A stretch of DNA of 64,000 nt from Adineta ricciae (lineage: Eukaryota > Rotifera > Eurotatoria > Adinetida > Adinetidae). The notes beneath the pieces were generated by a model that did not search any database, was not told the origin of the DNA, and saw nothing but the letters and a program-made list of their open reading frames with translations. The translations under genes and the position numbers were made by a program. Numbering within the stretch: position 1 is the first letter of the stretch; each line of letters begins with the position of its first letter. Positions 44,314-55,923 of this stretch are shown here, piece by piece. The stretch lies in assembly GCA_905250025.1 (NCBI GenBank), contig CAJNOJ010000183.1, forward strand, positions 149,790 to 213,789. The letters run 5' to 3'.

Positions 44314-45728
44314 ATGTCGAGCAATCTTTCATACTTTATTTTCGCATCTTTTCTGCTTGCGTCATCATCATCAGTAGCGGTGAATTCTGTTTTATCTGAA
44401 AAAGAGTTAAAGTTCATCCGATTCATATCCTACTTGACATATCTTCAAACATCAACAAATATTACTTGGAATGGCTGGGAGAAGAATTACGACGGACCGC
44501 CATTCGGTATCCCCTAGCTCATATCGGTTATACTGCCGCAGCTTTAGTTTATCGCACACCAAACTACCGTGAATTGGCTGTGAACATCCTAAATGATACA
44601 ATCAAACGTATGCTAACGTCGAAAGTATGGGGATACATCGATCAATATTGGCAAAAAACTTCGACATTTCCTGATCCTGTTTACAACGAGAACATCATGT
44701 ACAGTGGACACTTGTTGCAACTGATAGCATTATATGAGAGTATTTCGGGCGATTTAATTTACGATACACAAGGATTTGACTTCGTTTGGACTAAAGATAA
44801 TTCAACTGAAACGACAATTCATTATACAACCAGTCAACTTGTGCATGCTATCTATCGTGCGAACCTGGATGGGCGTATACGATTTGTCAAAATCATCCTC
44901 ATTTGGGTTTGAAACTCTATGATGTAGTTCGCGAATATCATCGAAGTGGAAAGACTTTCTCGATCATCATGCACTCGAAGATATTCCAATATACAAAAAC
45001 GATCAAAATCAAACATCAGACATTATTTGTAACGGCTGGAAGGTAATGTACAAGAATAAATATTGGCAACCAGCAGAGTCGGGTTGCTATCTTGAAGCGG
45101 GTGGTTACATTGGTGTACGAATGCAAATGAATCGTTGGATAGCGACATCATTTTATCTCATGGTTGAAAAGCAATGTTCGATCGATGCCACAGAAAAATT
45201 AGCGTGCGCATATGCATGGTTTGAGAACAATTTCGGTACATATTTAGATATAGATCATGACGGATATTTCGAATCATTTTATTATGAAACGGACACCGTT
45301 TATTCCAACTGGGTCACAACGAACGTTCTTTTATCTTTGTTAATGGGAGAAAATCGTGCAGAAGCAAAAGCATTTTTGCGACAAAATTTCATGAAAAATT
45401 CCAAAATAAAGAACCAGAAGTTGTAGCTGTTCAATATCCAACCATACGTGTCACTTATGCTCAGTATGATCCAACTAGAAAAATCTTGGTAATTAATTTT
45501 AATACAGAAAAACCGAGCATTTTATCAACAAGATTTGACATTAAGTATCCCAACGCTTTCTTAACTATTTCGAATATCACCCGTGATGGTTTGACCGACG
45601 GATTTTCAACAAAACAAATTACTAGTGACCGAATAAGAATCGAGTATTTCTATAACTATCTGGAAAAGCAACAGACGGAATTTCATATTTTACTGATTAT
45701 ATCTTTTCATAAAACTATCGAATGTTGA
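44314..45728 (+). pseudogene. LDI-like protein, copy B, multiply deleted
   Basis: Compared with 25716-27296 it has six deletions: about 16 bp (near 44503), 34 bp (near 44858), 22 bp (near 44936), about 108 bp (near 44998), 13 bp (near 45385) and 19 bp (near 45690, removing the stop). Most fall between short direct repeats (TATCGT, TTCGCGA, ATTTTA). Several shift the frame, and the 34-bp loss removes the first catalytic Cys region. Substitution divergence elsewhere is low, so decay is recent and dominated by deletion. Confidence 0.9.
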
Positions 45729-45749
45729 AGAGTTTAATTGCTATTGTCC

Positions 45750-45758
45750 TATAAATAG
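45750..45758 (+). promoter_or_regulatory. Possible TATA box of PAN/NHL gene (copy B)
   Basis: TATAAATAG at the same relative place as 27364-27372. Confidence 0.4.
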
Positions 45759-45906
45759 AAGAGGACAAGTTTTCGCACTGAATGACGCGGGTAGGAAGCG
45801 AGAATGACAACTCTCGAGATGACATATCATATATGGATGTAAAAAGTGCTATAAGCAACCGTTAGTTTTTCCACTCTATTTTCACATCCCAATACTTGTT
45901 GAGAGA

Positions 45907-47433
45907 ATGCTTTTCAATCGTTACTTGAAAATTGTCATTCTATTTCTATGGTTAATCGTGCCAGCTTATCTCCAAACAATTTGGCAGTCGCAGACAAATG
46001 TGTCGGAAGCCGGATTGGAATATTCCGCTTTCGATAATCAAACGTTACTATTTCAATATTCTGCTAAATCTTTGATTCTATGCACGGCACAATGTTTTGC
46101 AATTGCAAACTGTCGTACCTTCGACTTCAATGCTCAAACACGACGCTGTCGTCTTTTTGAAGGCGACCTATCAACATCAGGCTCAATTATTGCATCAGCA
46201 TCAACGCAATCACGCGTTGGATCAATTCAAGTGTCACCGGCGCAGTTCGCTGCTCTAGGAGCACCTTGTTCATCTTGCCAAGGTAATAGATATCTAGTAT
46301 GTATCGAAGCAACTTGTCAATGCCTACCTCACACATACTTTGATGGCTCGGTGTGCAAAAGTCAAAAATTACTTGGAGCAAAATGTAATATGAGTTATGC
46401 ATGTCGAACTGATTTGAACTATACGTGTCTACCACGCAAACAATGTGGTCGTAAGTGCGTTACTCGTACAGATGAATTTTTCAAGGAATTCTATTTTGTA
46501 GCTGCTTCTCTACAACTTGGGACAACTGTGGGCGGTCGATCGAATGGTGCACCAGGAAATTCATTGGATGCATTAAAAACCCCTGCAGGATTATTCATCG
46601 ATCCGTATGGATTCATATACGTCAGCGATCTTGCTAATAATCGTGTTATTAGATTACGAGAAGGCTCATTAAATGGAACAATAGTAGCTGGCGATGGTAC
46701 GGCAGACGCTACGAATGCACGGTTGTATCAACCAGCCGGCATATACTTGGATTCAGCAATGAATATGTATATATCCGATAGCAAGAACTATCGAGTTATG
46801 CTCTGGAAGCAGAACGCTTCCACTGGAATTCGTGTAGCAGGCACTGGGATTTCGGGCAGTTTACTGAGTCAGCTTAATAACAGTGGCGCAATTATTCTTG
46901 ATTCAGTTGGAAATATGTACATAAGTGATACAACTAATCATCGAGTTTTAAAATGGGCACTGAATGCTTCGAGCGGTACTATTGTTGCTGGAACCGGAGT
47001 GGCTGGTCCCAATAGTAATCAACTTAATACGCCTTATGGTATATATCTTGATGAAACGAACTCATATCTTTATATTGCTGATACTTTGAATCATCGTATT
47101 CAACGCTATCGATTAGGTAATCCAAATAACGGTACTACTGTAGCAGGCGGAAATGGTGGTGGAACAGGAAATAATCAATTCAATGCGCCTGTCGGTATTT
47201 ATCTTTCTAACAAGACCGGTGCCTTATATGTCGCTGACCATTTAAACAGTCGAATACAGCGTTGGGATACCGCAGCGACAAATGGAGTAACAGTCTCGGG
47301 TATCACTAATGTTGCTGGGGCGAACGCATCACTGCTAAACCTTCCTTACAGTGTTATATTAAATGTCAATGAAACCTTTCTTTACGTTACTGACTTTAAT
47401 AATAATCGAGTACAGCGTTTTACCTTGATTTAA
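45907..47433 (+). CDS. Secreted PAN/EGF-like/NHL-propeller protein, 491 aa (copy B)
   Basis: Exons 45907-46450 and 46502-47433. Here the 51-bp intron contains no stop, so the whole stretch reads as one 508-residue frame; comparison with copy A and the GTAAGT/TTGTAG borders show it is an intron. The domain order is the same as in copy A: signal peptide, PAN/apple-like module, Cys-rich EGF-like stretch and six NHL repeats (last, LYVTDFNNNRVQRF). Both copies appear functional. Confidence 0.85.
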   Translation: MLFNRYLKIVILFLWLIVPAYLQTIWQSQTNVSEAGLEYSAFDNQTLLFQYSAKSLILCTAQCFAIANCRTFDFNAQTRRCRLFEGDLSTSGSIIASASTQSRVGSIQVSPAQFAALGAPCSSCQGNRYLVCIEATCQCLPHTYFDGSVCKSQKLLGAKCNMSYACRTDLNYTCLPRKQCGRKCVTRTDEFFKEFYFVAASLQLGTTVGGRSNGAPGNSLDALKTPAGLFIDPYGFIYVSDLANNRVIRLREGSLNGTIVAGDGTADATNARLYQPAGIYLDSAMNMYISDSKNYRVMLWKQNASTGIRVAGTGISGSLLSQLNNSGAIILDSVGNMYISDTTNHRVLKWALNASSGTIVAGTGVAGPNSNQLNTPYGIYLDETNSYLYIADTLNHRIQRYRLGNPNNGTTVAGGNGGGTGNNQFNAPVGIYLSNKTGALYVADHLNSRIQRWDTAATNGVTVSGITNVAGANASLLNLPYSVILNVNETFLYVTDFNNNRVQRFTLI

Positions 47434-47672
47434 CTGATTGTAATTGTTATTTATTCTTTACTAAACATTTTGAAAAGCAGATTTGTCAATTTCTTTAGTT
47501 TTCACTTCATGACAAAATGAATTTCTTTATGATCACAATAGATGTCAACTGAAGACAGAAAGGAAAAGTGTGAACTATATCGTCCAATGAAAAATTGATA
47601 TAAGATGAATTGCATCAGACAGTCAAATAATGACAATAAGTGACATTTTCCATTTCTTTTGTCTTAAATTCG

Positions 47673-48175
47673 ATGGAGTTGAACATTATTTTCTTGGATA
47701 TTGACGGAGTGCTATGTCTTAATCGACGAATGAATCAGGTCTGTCTGGAAAACTTGAAAACTATCGTTGACAACACATCTGCTCGCATCGTTTTATCATC
47801 CTCATGGAAGTAAGAATCAAACCACTATCTATCATTAATCATAAAATCCTCTATAGATTATTTCCAAAGTCACGTAGACAAATTGAAACATCATTTAGAG
47901 AGATTGGAATCGATCCGATCATCGGATGGACTTGTACTCGTGGTAAAACCCGAGTAGATGAAATATGTTATTGGTTAACAAATTTTGATAACAAAACTAT
48001 CGACGACGATATCTTAATTAAAAATTGGATTGCGATTGATGATATGGATTTATTGAAATTAGATCCGAAGCGAATGCAAGATCATTTTGTTTTGACAAGC
48101 GAAGAACATGGAATCACGAAAGAAACGGTTCAAGAAGCTATCCGATTATTTTCTGAAAGAACTGAAGGTTTTTAG
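47673..48175 (+). CDS. Small HAD-superfamily protein, SAK-like, 151 aa (copy B)
   Basis: Exons 47673-47809 and 47857-48175. All motifs are kept (LDIDGVL, LSSSW, IAIDDMD). The C-terminus differs: a change at the end replaces the terminal SY stop of copy A, extending to SERTEGF. Catalytic core intact. Confidence 0.75.
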
Positions 48176-48842
48176 TTTGTGAGATAAAACTTTCTCACTA
48201 AACTTGTACGAGCAAACAAATGAAAACTTTTAACAAAAAATCGTTCAGTCACTTTGCAAATTTTTCTGCTCTGAAAAATATAGTTGAAGCTACGGGTGAT
48301 AATCGAAAAAAAACTATACTTAATTTCCTATCGATTCTAATTTTAGTTCTCCCTGCAGTGTACATATTGGCAAAACTAGATTGAATAAAAGCATACATTC
48401 ATATAGCTCTGTATGTGTAATAGACGTAAGAGAAGATGAAGAACCTTGGATTGTCATTTGTGGTATTAATCTTCGAGAGAATTTTAATGAAAAATGACTC
48501 TAAAATGTGCTTTTTAAGTCAGTATGCTGTGTAACACAACGAAGTACTCGTTCACATTATATTTTCATTAAAATACCAGACTCACATGGATGAGATAATT
48601 GAATACGTCAATCTCATAATACACTGCTGTATTAATAATTAATTTGTTGCTCTAGGCGTCTTAAAGATTGTGTCGCATTTCTCTGCTGATTATTTGCGCA
48701 GGAGAACCTCTCAAAAACCGATATGTTACCTTACTTTAGCTAAAAGATAGACGTGTTCAGCTTCATTCGCTTTTCAACGTTATAATAAATAGCGACTTTC
48801 TCTGCTCGTCAGAAGAAAACAAAATTAGAAGTTACAAGCAGA
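48176..48842. other. Intergenic (copy B)
   Basis: Equivalent of 29776-30414, with a TATA-like TATAATAAATAG at 48781-48792. Confidence 0.4.
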
Positions 48843-49872
48843 ATGTCGTCGTCTTCGCTTGCAACTCTACATCTTATTGAAAAGGAAGTGATTACCTTTA
48901 TTGGTTCAGCGATATTTCTTGCCGGTCTATTGGGATGTATATTGAATATAACCGTCTTTCTTAGCCTTCAAACGTTCCGACAAAGTTCGTGCGCATTTTA
49001 TTTAACAGTCATGTCGCTTTTGAATAGCGGTCAGTTGCTTACTACTGTATTACCGCGGATATTAGGCGCAATCATTGGTACTGATGGAAGTGACAAATCG
49101 GTCTTTTTTTGCAAATTTCGTTTATTCTCGATTGCTTTTGGTACAATCTTTTCTTTGAATTGCTTTTGTTTTGCTATTATGGACCAATATTGTGCCACAT
49201 GTTCTCGGCCACGTTTACAGCAATTATGCAATGTGAAACTTGCTCGATATCTCGTTTGTATTTTCGGTATTATTTGGTTTTTGTATGCAATTCCCTATTG
49301 GATCTTTTATAATCAAGTCGTTTCAGTGACGACAGGCACAATTGTTTGTATGATGACAAATGCAGTTTACTTACAAATTCGTGCCTATTTCAATTCGCCT
49401 GTTCTCATCGGATTTTTGCCCATCGTGGCCACAGTAACATTTGGATTAATGGCTTATCGAAATCTTCAAAAAATGCGTTTCTATACTGTGCCACTTGTTC
49501 GACGTGAATTAGATAAACAATTAACATCAATAGTCTTGACCCAAGGGCTTATCAATACCTTTGTTCTTTCCCCGTATGCAATTGCGTTTATCATTTCTCT
49601 GACTGTCAATGCTGCCGATAATGCAGTTCTCAAAGCACATATTGATTTCAGTGCAAATATTACTTTTACACTGTTTTGGGTATATTACGCAGTAAGTATG
49701 AATCAGAGTTGAAATTGGTAAGACAAACAAAAGCTGTTGATTGTTCTAGTGTCCATTTTATATATACATATGTGTGTCACATCGGTTTCGGCGGCAATTT
49801 ATTCATGTTTTCTCCAAAATACATTGTAAGCATCTCAAAGGAAGACAAAACCAAGTGCATCCACAAACATAA
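48843..49872 (+). CDS. 7TM receptor, two exons, 323 aa (copy B)
   Basis: Exons 48843-49691 and 49750-49872 with a 58-bp intron. DQY and CPFY are kept as in copy A, and the tail has the same length. Substitutions are spread and mostly conservative. Intact in both copies. Confidence 0.8.
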
Positions 49873-50165
49873 ATCGGAATGGTCTATATCAAGCAGTTTC
49901 TTATAGATCGAGATTTCGTCTTTACATCGGTGAACAGATACACAATCGTTCATCTTCTTTATGATTGTTTTAATGTATAGTTGCTAAAAATACCCTTCTA
50001 TGACTTAATTGAAGGCCTAGAAGAATCTTTTCTATATCCCGTAGATACGCGCTTTTTATGAAAAAAATTACACTCGCTCGAAATTTTTTCATTATATCTA
50101 TAAAATTTAAGTGCCCGACAAAAAATAAATGAGTATAGAACGCAGTTACAGTCACTTAATCGTAT

Positions 50166-50173
50166 TATAAATA
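50166..50173 (+). promoter_or_regulatory. TATA-like site of PLA2 pseudogene (copy B)
   Basis: TATAAATA retained 55 bp before the start codon position 50228 although the gene is broken. Confidence 0.4.
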
Positions 50174-50227
50174 CTGTGAGAGAGCCTAGTGAGTGAAAAG
50201 TAATCTGTTTCTCTGTATTGGGAGCAC

Positions 50228-50633
50228 ATGCTGAAACTCTTAATGAAATGTTTACTTCTTCTGATTGTTTTGCAAACATTGCAAGCGCATGTAATTAGAA
50301 ATCTGTCATGAAAACCGACCGTATGTGAACGTATTCTTCATGGAGATTTGACAACAATCCCAGTTCTTATACCGGAAGAAACAACGCTGGTTGTGATGCA
50401 ATCAACAACAGTTGTGGCCCGAATGGTGGATGCTGTGATGGACATGATCTGTGTTACATGAGTTAAACAAGTGTACAGCTTTGAGTTGGATCCCTGGTGT
50501 TCAAGTTTTGAATTGTTGGAATTGTAATTGAAATGTAATGAAATGCGTTGTTACGTTAAATCCAGGAATGAGTTCATGTTGTTCAGATGGTACCTGCGGA
50601 CAAGATGAAACTGCTTTGGAAGCACAAACATAG
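50228..50633 (+). pseudogene. PLA2-like secreted protein, copy B, broken
   Basis: The signal peptide is readable, but a CGA-to-TGA change after RNLS makes an early stop, and single-base insertions shift the frame before the Cys-rich core and again after the CCxxHD region. The core residues can still be recognised in other frames. The equivalent of copy A's final stop is at 50631-50633. Confidence 0.85.
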
Positions 50634-51264
50634 AAACACTTTGATACCACTTTTTTGATAATATCGATTGCCGCTGCATAAATTAAATCATATATGGAGC
50701 ATAGTAGAATGAATACTAAGCAGCGAATTGATGCATAGAAAGACCGTTTATACAATTGATTAATAAAAGAACGATTTCATATTCCGTTTTGGCGTATTTT
50801 CTTCCGTCACTTTTCACTTGATCTTATACATGGAAGAGTATGACTGGTATATTATCGCTTGTCCACCAATTCGTACAGAAATTGAGAGAACATCTTCAAA
50901 ATCTGAATTGCTTTCCATCTATATCTTTTTCAATCAACAAGCAATTTCTTTCTTTCATTCGATATTGTCAGATCATCAACGGAAATGCAGACACTTTTTC
51001 CAGCTTTACAAACGAACTATAAGCTATTTTCTAATAAAACCGAAAATGATTCCACATGTATTTGCAAAACTTCAGTCAAGTGTGTCACTGTTTTTAATGA
51101 CTCTACCGGATCTTTTTCACAGGCGTTACGCGGTTTTTTTAGATAGACATTGTCATTTGTATGAAGGATCAGTGGTAAGATGGATACTATCCTTAAGTAT
51201 ACTGATAGCATGTGTCAAGCAGATTTTATTAGTAAGTGAAAAAGCGATTGTTTTATATTTTTGT
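50634..51264. other. Intergenic (copy B)
   Basis: Shorter than in copy A because the 32497-32955 insert is absent. The frame at 50818-51270 has no support in copy A. Confidence 0.4.
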
Positions 51265-54200
51265 TCATGAAATCTTCTGCAAATGCCTTCTTAAAGTTTG
51301 TCGATAGCAATTAACAGATTTTCTGAATTCTTTTCTGTAAAACCTCGATGGTAATACGAATATGATAAATGTGAGCGTTGATGGAATAAATGAAATAAAA
51401 TATCCAATTAGATATACCCAAGCGTTGTTACTCGATTTCAAGCATTTCGATGTAAATGAAATAATTAAACGTGGTAACGCAAGAATAACGAGAATAATAG
51501 GCGCTATGAACAAATGTCGATGTTGACGATAATTTTCTTGTAAAATTTCTTTCATGGACTTTTGAGTTTGAAAGTTTGATTGTTGCCGAGTCTTCGCTAT
51601 GAGAAGAATTGTCGCTGCAATGAGATTAATGAAAAATGGTACGAAGAATTGAACAACTTGTATTGCATAATCAAACGCTTGTAGACGAGATGAATAAGTT
51701 ACAATACACCAAATTCGTTTTTCATCATTGTCATTATTTTCCTCATCAATTAAACGTCGATGTATAGGATCATGAATTGAAGTGAGAATATTGAATAGCA
51801 AGAGACTTGTGACGATAAACTTCGCTACTGTTCTACTCTTCTTTCTGACGAAACGTGCACCTTTGAGTACAGTTATTACTCGTTCAGAAGCAACACTTGC
51901 TTGTAACCATAGATCCATATTGAGAGCAATTCGAAGTAAAAAATTTGAAGAAACGCATTCAATTTGTAAAAATAACCGATGCGATATCCCACGGATCTGG
52001 GCGATAAGGAGTATCCAAAATTTCAAAACAAAGAATATCATAATCGCTAAAGTAGTCATAGATGAATAGAATAAGTATAAGCCACAGCCAACCTCGCAAA
52101 CTTTCTTATTTTGGAATGTAATTAACGAAAGAATTCCATTAATAAAACCTATTACTACACAGACTATATTCAACGCGATGCTTACTTTCACCATGATTGG
52201 TTGATGTACAATACTAACACTTGGCAAAATATGATGGCCTAAGATACTATCGAGTGACAAACCAAATCCACTGGTAGTAAATTGACATAATCTACCGTAG
52301 AAACATGAAGGACAAGAACACATGGATTTTTTGGGGCATTTAGGCGTATCTTGAAAGCATTTGCCTCCGTATTGACAGTCATTTTGTCCAAAACAATCAA
52401 AGGTCATGTTGTGAGTGAATTCGAAACAATTGGCTAAACGTTGTTGTCTGAAATCGTAGCATATACATAGATGCACATCATCATAGAAACACGAAAGAGT
52501 AGACGGATGAAGTCGACAAGGTAAATGATAATATTTTATACGATGTATAAGAGGTAATTCACTGATACTGTGATTGAGTGTTTCATTAATATGGAGACAA
52601 CGATCGGATGGACTTATCGTTTTCCTTAGTTCTTGCGATTGGGTATAATTCTTTTGAGCCAAAGCTAAATAGTAATTATTTGGATAGAATTCAATAAAGA
52701 TAAGATGAAATATTCTCGACCAGAGAATAGTGAGATAGTTTTGTTGAAGAACAATTGTGTGAAATGTTGTTGATCGCAATGGTTTACTATTACTCATCGC
52801 TTGAATGAAATGAATAAAAATCGATGATGGTAACAGAAGTTGTTTATCGAATGATAAGATTAATTGCGTATCATTAACTTCACAATAGTCACCGGTAAAA
52901 CCTCTCCGACAAATGCAAGACGATCTTTTCGTTATTTCGTATTCATCCATGGGAATACACTGACCACCATTTTGACAAACAAACTTGTCACAAACTGTGC
53001 TCTTCAGTAGGCATCGATGACCGAATTTGTTCATAGGACAGACACATATCGGTCGATTGTTGTTTGAAGAAATACCGATAGGTAATGAATCGTTCGAACA
53101 ATAATATTTCGGCCCAGTTTTCGAGTATTGGCAAAAAGTTCTTTGTTTATTGTTTAAATATTTTCTACATGGACCATTTTGACATGGATTTGTTGAACAA
53201 GTTTCAACATTTGTGTCACTCTTTGGAATGTTAATAAGAAATGACAACCGATGGACAGGTAGAAATGAAAATTTTACTGGAAACAAGAAACTTCCTCGAT
53301 AATGCAACGAGATCTTTTCGTACACATCAATACGAATTTCATAATTTCGTGTTTGGTTCTTTGGCCGATCTGTGTATGTCAAATAGACGTGATGTTTCAT
53401 GTCACAGTCGCGTATTGATAAATAAGTGAATTGCTCATAAGAATCGATGATTTGCTCGCTGTTATCATCATAGACTAACAAAACTACAATGGCAAATGGC
53501 GTTTGCCAGGAATTTGGTGCTGCTTGAAATTGAAGTGATAAACTTATCCGTTGATTTTGATGTTGACATCGGTTACCATAATAGCTTGGTGGACAGAAAC
53601 ATATTTGTTTTGTTTGATTTTGTGACCAGAGTTTAACAGGAAAACCACGATGACAGAAACTATATTTTGGCTGGATGGGTATTGGAAATGGAAGTAGTGC
53701 ACTTCTTTTTTGTTCATCTGTCTGCCGACTTCTTGATTTTGTTTTCTGTTCAAGTGTGAAATGTATAATTCGTTCTTTGCTATAGCCTTGCATTTGCTCA
53801 CATAAGAAATTTTCGATATCAGTAGCATTTGAACGTTCCTCTGCCCAACAAATCGAATAAAAAGAATATTTTTTGGCCGTTGTGCAAAATTGCTCATCTT
53901 CACCATCGAAACAGTCTGTATTGCTGTTGCATAGTTCAGAAAATGTAACGCATTGTTCCACTCCTGGATTTCTACAATAAAAATTGTAGTGGTTTGTTTG
54001 TACATACTCTGTACGACATAACGCCGGTTCATCGCTAGCGCCGAGACAATCAATTTTACCATCGCCTACTTGTTTCGTCGATAAACACATAAATCTTGAG
54101 GGTGTCACAGGTGAAACACATGAGAATTCATTCGAAGAACAGTTTGCCGACGGTGCTATATTACAATCCGTTTCATCGACACCATTAGGGCAGTTCGATA

Positions 54201-55923
54201 GGCCATTACAGCGAGTATAAATATTATCGCACGACCAATATTCACAGTTGGTTTCATCGGTCTCATTGCGTCCATTTATGTTGATTGGTAATAACTCCGT
54301 AAATCCATCACAAATCGTTTGAAATAGAAGATGTTTTTTCGCGTGTTCAGCGTTCATTGCTCCTTCAAAAACACCTGGCGATAGGTGCAACGATGAATAG
54401 GTATGGTTAAGCGAAATTTCGTCTTCATCATCACTATGAGGACAATCACGTACACCATTCTTGAAACGATGTATCGAAATGCATTTTGATGAATTGATAC
54501 ATTCGTACATAGTTGATCTTTTACACATGGTTGAATCATATTCATATACTTGTTGATATTGCCAAAGTTTTTCAAGCAGATCCGAGGTTAAATATGTTTG
54601 AGTTATTGAGCCCATATCAGATGTTACAGGAATCCATCGATCATACAGACGATGACACGTTCGATTATTAAATATTGTTGTTGAATAACCATGAGATTCC
54701 TTTGCTGCTTCAATAAAATAATTGTCATAACGAGAATTATTGTAACATACATAAGGATATTCATATAGATTTGGAATATTCATAGTCGATTTATATTTTT
54801 CATAGGCAAAATATATGTCACCGAATAGAACTGGAATAATCGGCATATAAAACATATCTGGACATTGGAGCTCTATTACTTCTGTGTGCGTACGATTACC
54901 AGACACGGTAGAACAATTGTATAAACTAGATTTGTATAATCCAACGCCATAACATACAAAAACAGCCCAACATTGATCGCATGTTGAATTATCTTTCACT
55001 GAATATAAGTTGTTCAATATAACTCGTTGCCGATGAGACCAACAAGAACTAGTCCGCGTTCTCCAGATGCATTGCACGTCTTCACATTTAAATAGTGGCT
55101 GTTTCACATCACAAACATTATTTTCGTTAGCGCTGCTCAAAAACTCATCTGAACCGTCGCGACAATCAGGAAAACGTGAATCATCATGAAGGAATATTTT
55201 TGATATACATTGTCCATTGGTGCATCGATATTCGCCATCTTCACATTCGTTGATCTCAAGTTGCCAGCAATCCTTTTCGTCAATTCCACTGTCGAAACAA
55301 TCAATTTCTCCATTGCATATCTCTGCCCAATCCAAACATGACGATGAATGACCACGATTGCATTGTAAATGTGTATAACATGTCAAATTCATGGGTGTAT
55401 ATTTATATGTACGATAAAACTCATCCAGGATTTCAATCAACGATGAATGTTTCGAATGGTAAGGATCGAGTTCATATTGACACACTGAACCAAATCTTGG
55501 AAATGTGCAATTGTAAAACACTTCTTCTGATAGATTTGAGTTATTAGTGAATGATAACTCGTTCAGGTAGAATTGGTAATTTTCAACGATATTCATCGGT
55601 GCTGACCATAGGTACAGGTTTTCGCTTGCGACACTTAGATTTGAAAGTTCAGCAAAAGTGAATTTTATCGAAGTGTTATCGGCTACAGTAGACAATTCCG
55701 ATGGCAATTCGCTCACGCAGTAGAATGCGATCTCACGACTATGTTTACCGTTCTCCGTGAGTATATCGACACGAAAGCAATCGTGCTGTAAAGTATCATT
55801 ATTTTCATTGTTCATTATCCTACCTGTATCTTGAACGTTTATTTGAGGTAGAGCAAAAGCCCAATGAAAAGAAATCAAATAGAATACAAATTTCACGTAG
55901 AGCATTCTCAATGTATCATGCAA
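51265..55923 (-). CDS. Giant LDLa/EGF/7TM receptor, 1552 aa (copy B)
   Basis: Fully open, with the same module order as the copy A receptor and cysteines conserved throughout. Differences include a one-residue gain near the CVSPVTPSRFMC loop and scattered changes in the linker around TDEQKR. The seven membrane segments and the basic loop ARFVRKKSR are nearly unchanged. An open frame of 4.6 kb without a single break argues for continued function. Confidence 0.85.
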   Translation of the reverse strand: MHDTLRMLYVKFVFYLISFHWAFALPQINVQDTGRIMNNENNDTLQHDCFRVDILTENGKHSREIAFYCVSELPSELSTVADNTSIKFTFAELSNLSVASENLYLWSAPMNIVENYQFYLNELSFTNNSNLSEEVFYNCTFPRFGSVCQYELDPYHSKHSSLIEILDEFYRTYKYTPMNLTCYTHLQCNRGHSSSCLDWAEICNGEIDCFDSGIDEKDCWQLEINECEDGEYRCTNGQCISKIFLHDDSRFPDCRDGSDEFLSSANENNVCDVKQPLFKCEDVQCIWRTRTSSCWSHRQRVILNNLYSVKDNSTCDQCWAVFVCYGVGLYKSSLYNCSTVSGNRTHTEVIELQCPDMFYMPIIPVLFGDIYFAYEKYKSTMNIPNLYEYPYVCYNNSRYDNYFIEAAKESHGYSTTIFNNRTCHRLYDRWIPVTSDMGSITQTYLTSDLLEKLWQYQQVYEYDSTMCKRSTMYECINSSKCISIHRFKNGVRDCPHSDDEDEISLNHTYSSLHLSPGVFEGAMNAEHAKKHLLFQTICDGFTELLPININGRNETDETNCEYWSCDNIYTRCNGLSNCPNGVDETDCNIAPSANCSSNEFSCVSPVTPSRFMCLSTKQVGDGKIDCLGASDEPALCRTEYVQTNHYNFYCRNPGVEQCVTFSELCNSNTDCFDGEDEQFCTTAKKYSFYSICWAEERSNATDIENFLCEQMQGYSKERIIHFTLEQKTKSRSRQTDEQKRSALLPFPIPIQPKYSFCHRGFPVKLWSQNQTKQICFCPPSYYGNRCQHQNQRISLSLQFQAAPNSWQTPFAIVVLLVYDDNSEQIIDSYEQFTYLSIRDCDMKHHVYLTYTDRPKNQTRNYEIRIDVYEKISLHYRGSFLFPVKFSFLPVHRLSFLINIPKSDTNVETCSTNPCQNGPCRKYLNNKQRTFCQYSKTGPKYYCSNDSLPIGISSNNNRPICVCPMNKFGHRCLLKSTVCDKFVCQNGGQCIPMDEYEITKRSSCICRRGFTGDYCEVNDTQLILSFDKQLLLPSSIFIHFIQAMSNSKPLRSTTFHTIVLQQNYLTILWSRIFHLIFIEFYPNNYYLALAQKNYTQSQELRKTISPSDRCLHINETLNHSISELPLIHRIKYYHLPCRLHPSTLSCFYDDVHLCICYDFRQQRLANCFEFTHNMTFDCFGQNDCQYGGKCFQDTPKCPKKSMCSCPSCFYGRLCQFTTSGFGLSLDSILGHHILPSVSIVHQPIMVKVSIALNIVCVVIGFINGILSLITFQNKKVCEVGCGLYLFYSSMTTLAIMIFFVLKFWILLIAQIRGISHRLFLQIECVSSNFLLRIALNMDLWLQASVASERVITVLKGARFVRKKSRTVAKFIVTSLLLFNILTSIHDPIHRRLIDEENNDNDEKRIWCIVTYSSRLQAFDYAIQVVQFFVPFFINLIAATILLIAKTRQQSNFQTQKSMKEILQENYRQHRHLFIAPIILVILALPRLIISFTSKCLKSSNNAWVYLIGYFISFIPSTLTFIIFVLPSRFYRKEFRKSVNCYRQTLRRHLQKIS

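Noticed and set aside
50818-51270. 150-residue plus-strand frame in copy B
   Set aside because: In copy A the region is interrupted by an insertion and frame changes, so there is no evidence of coding.
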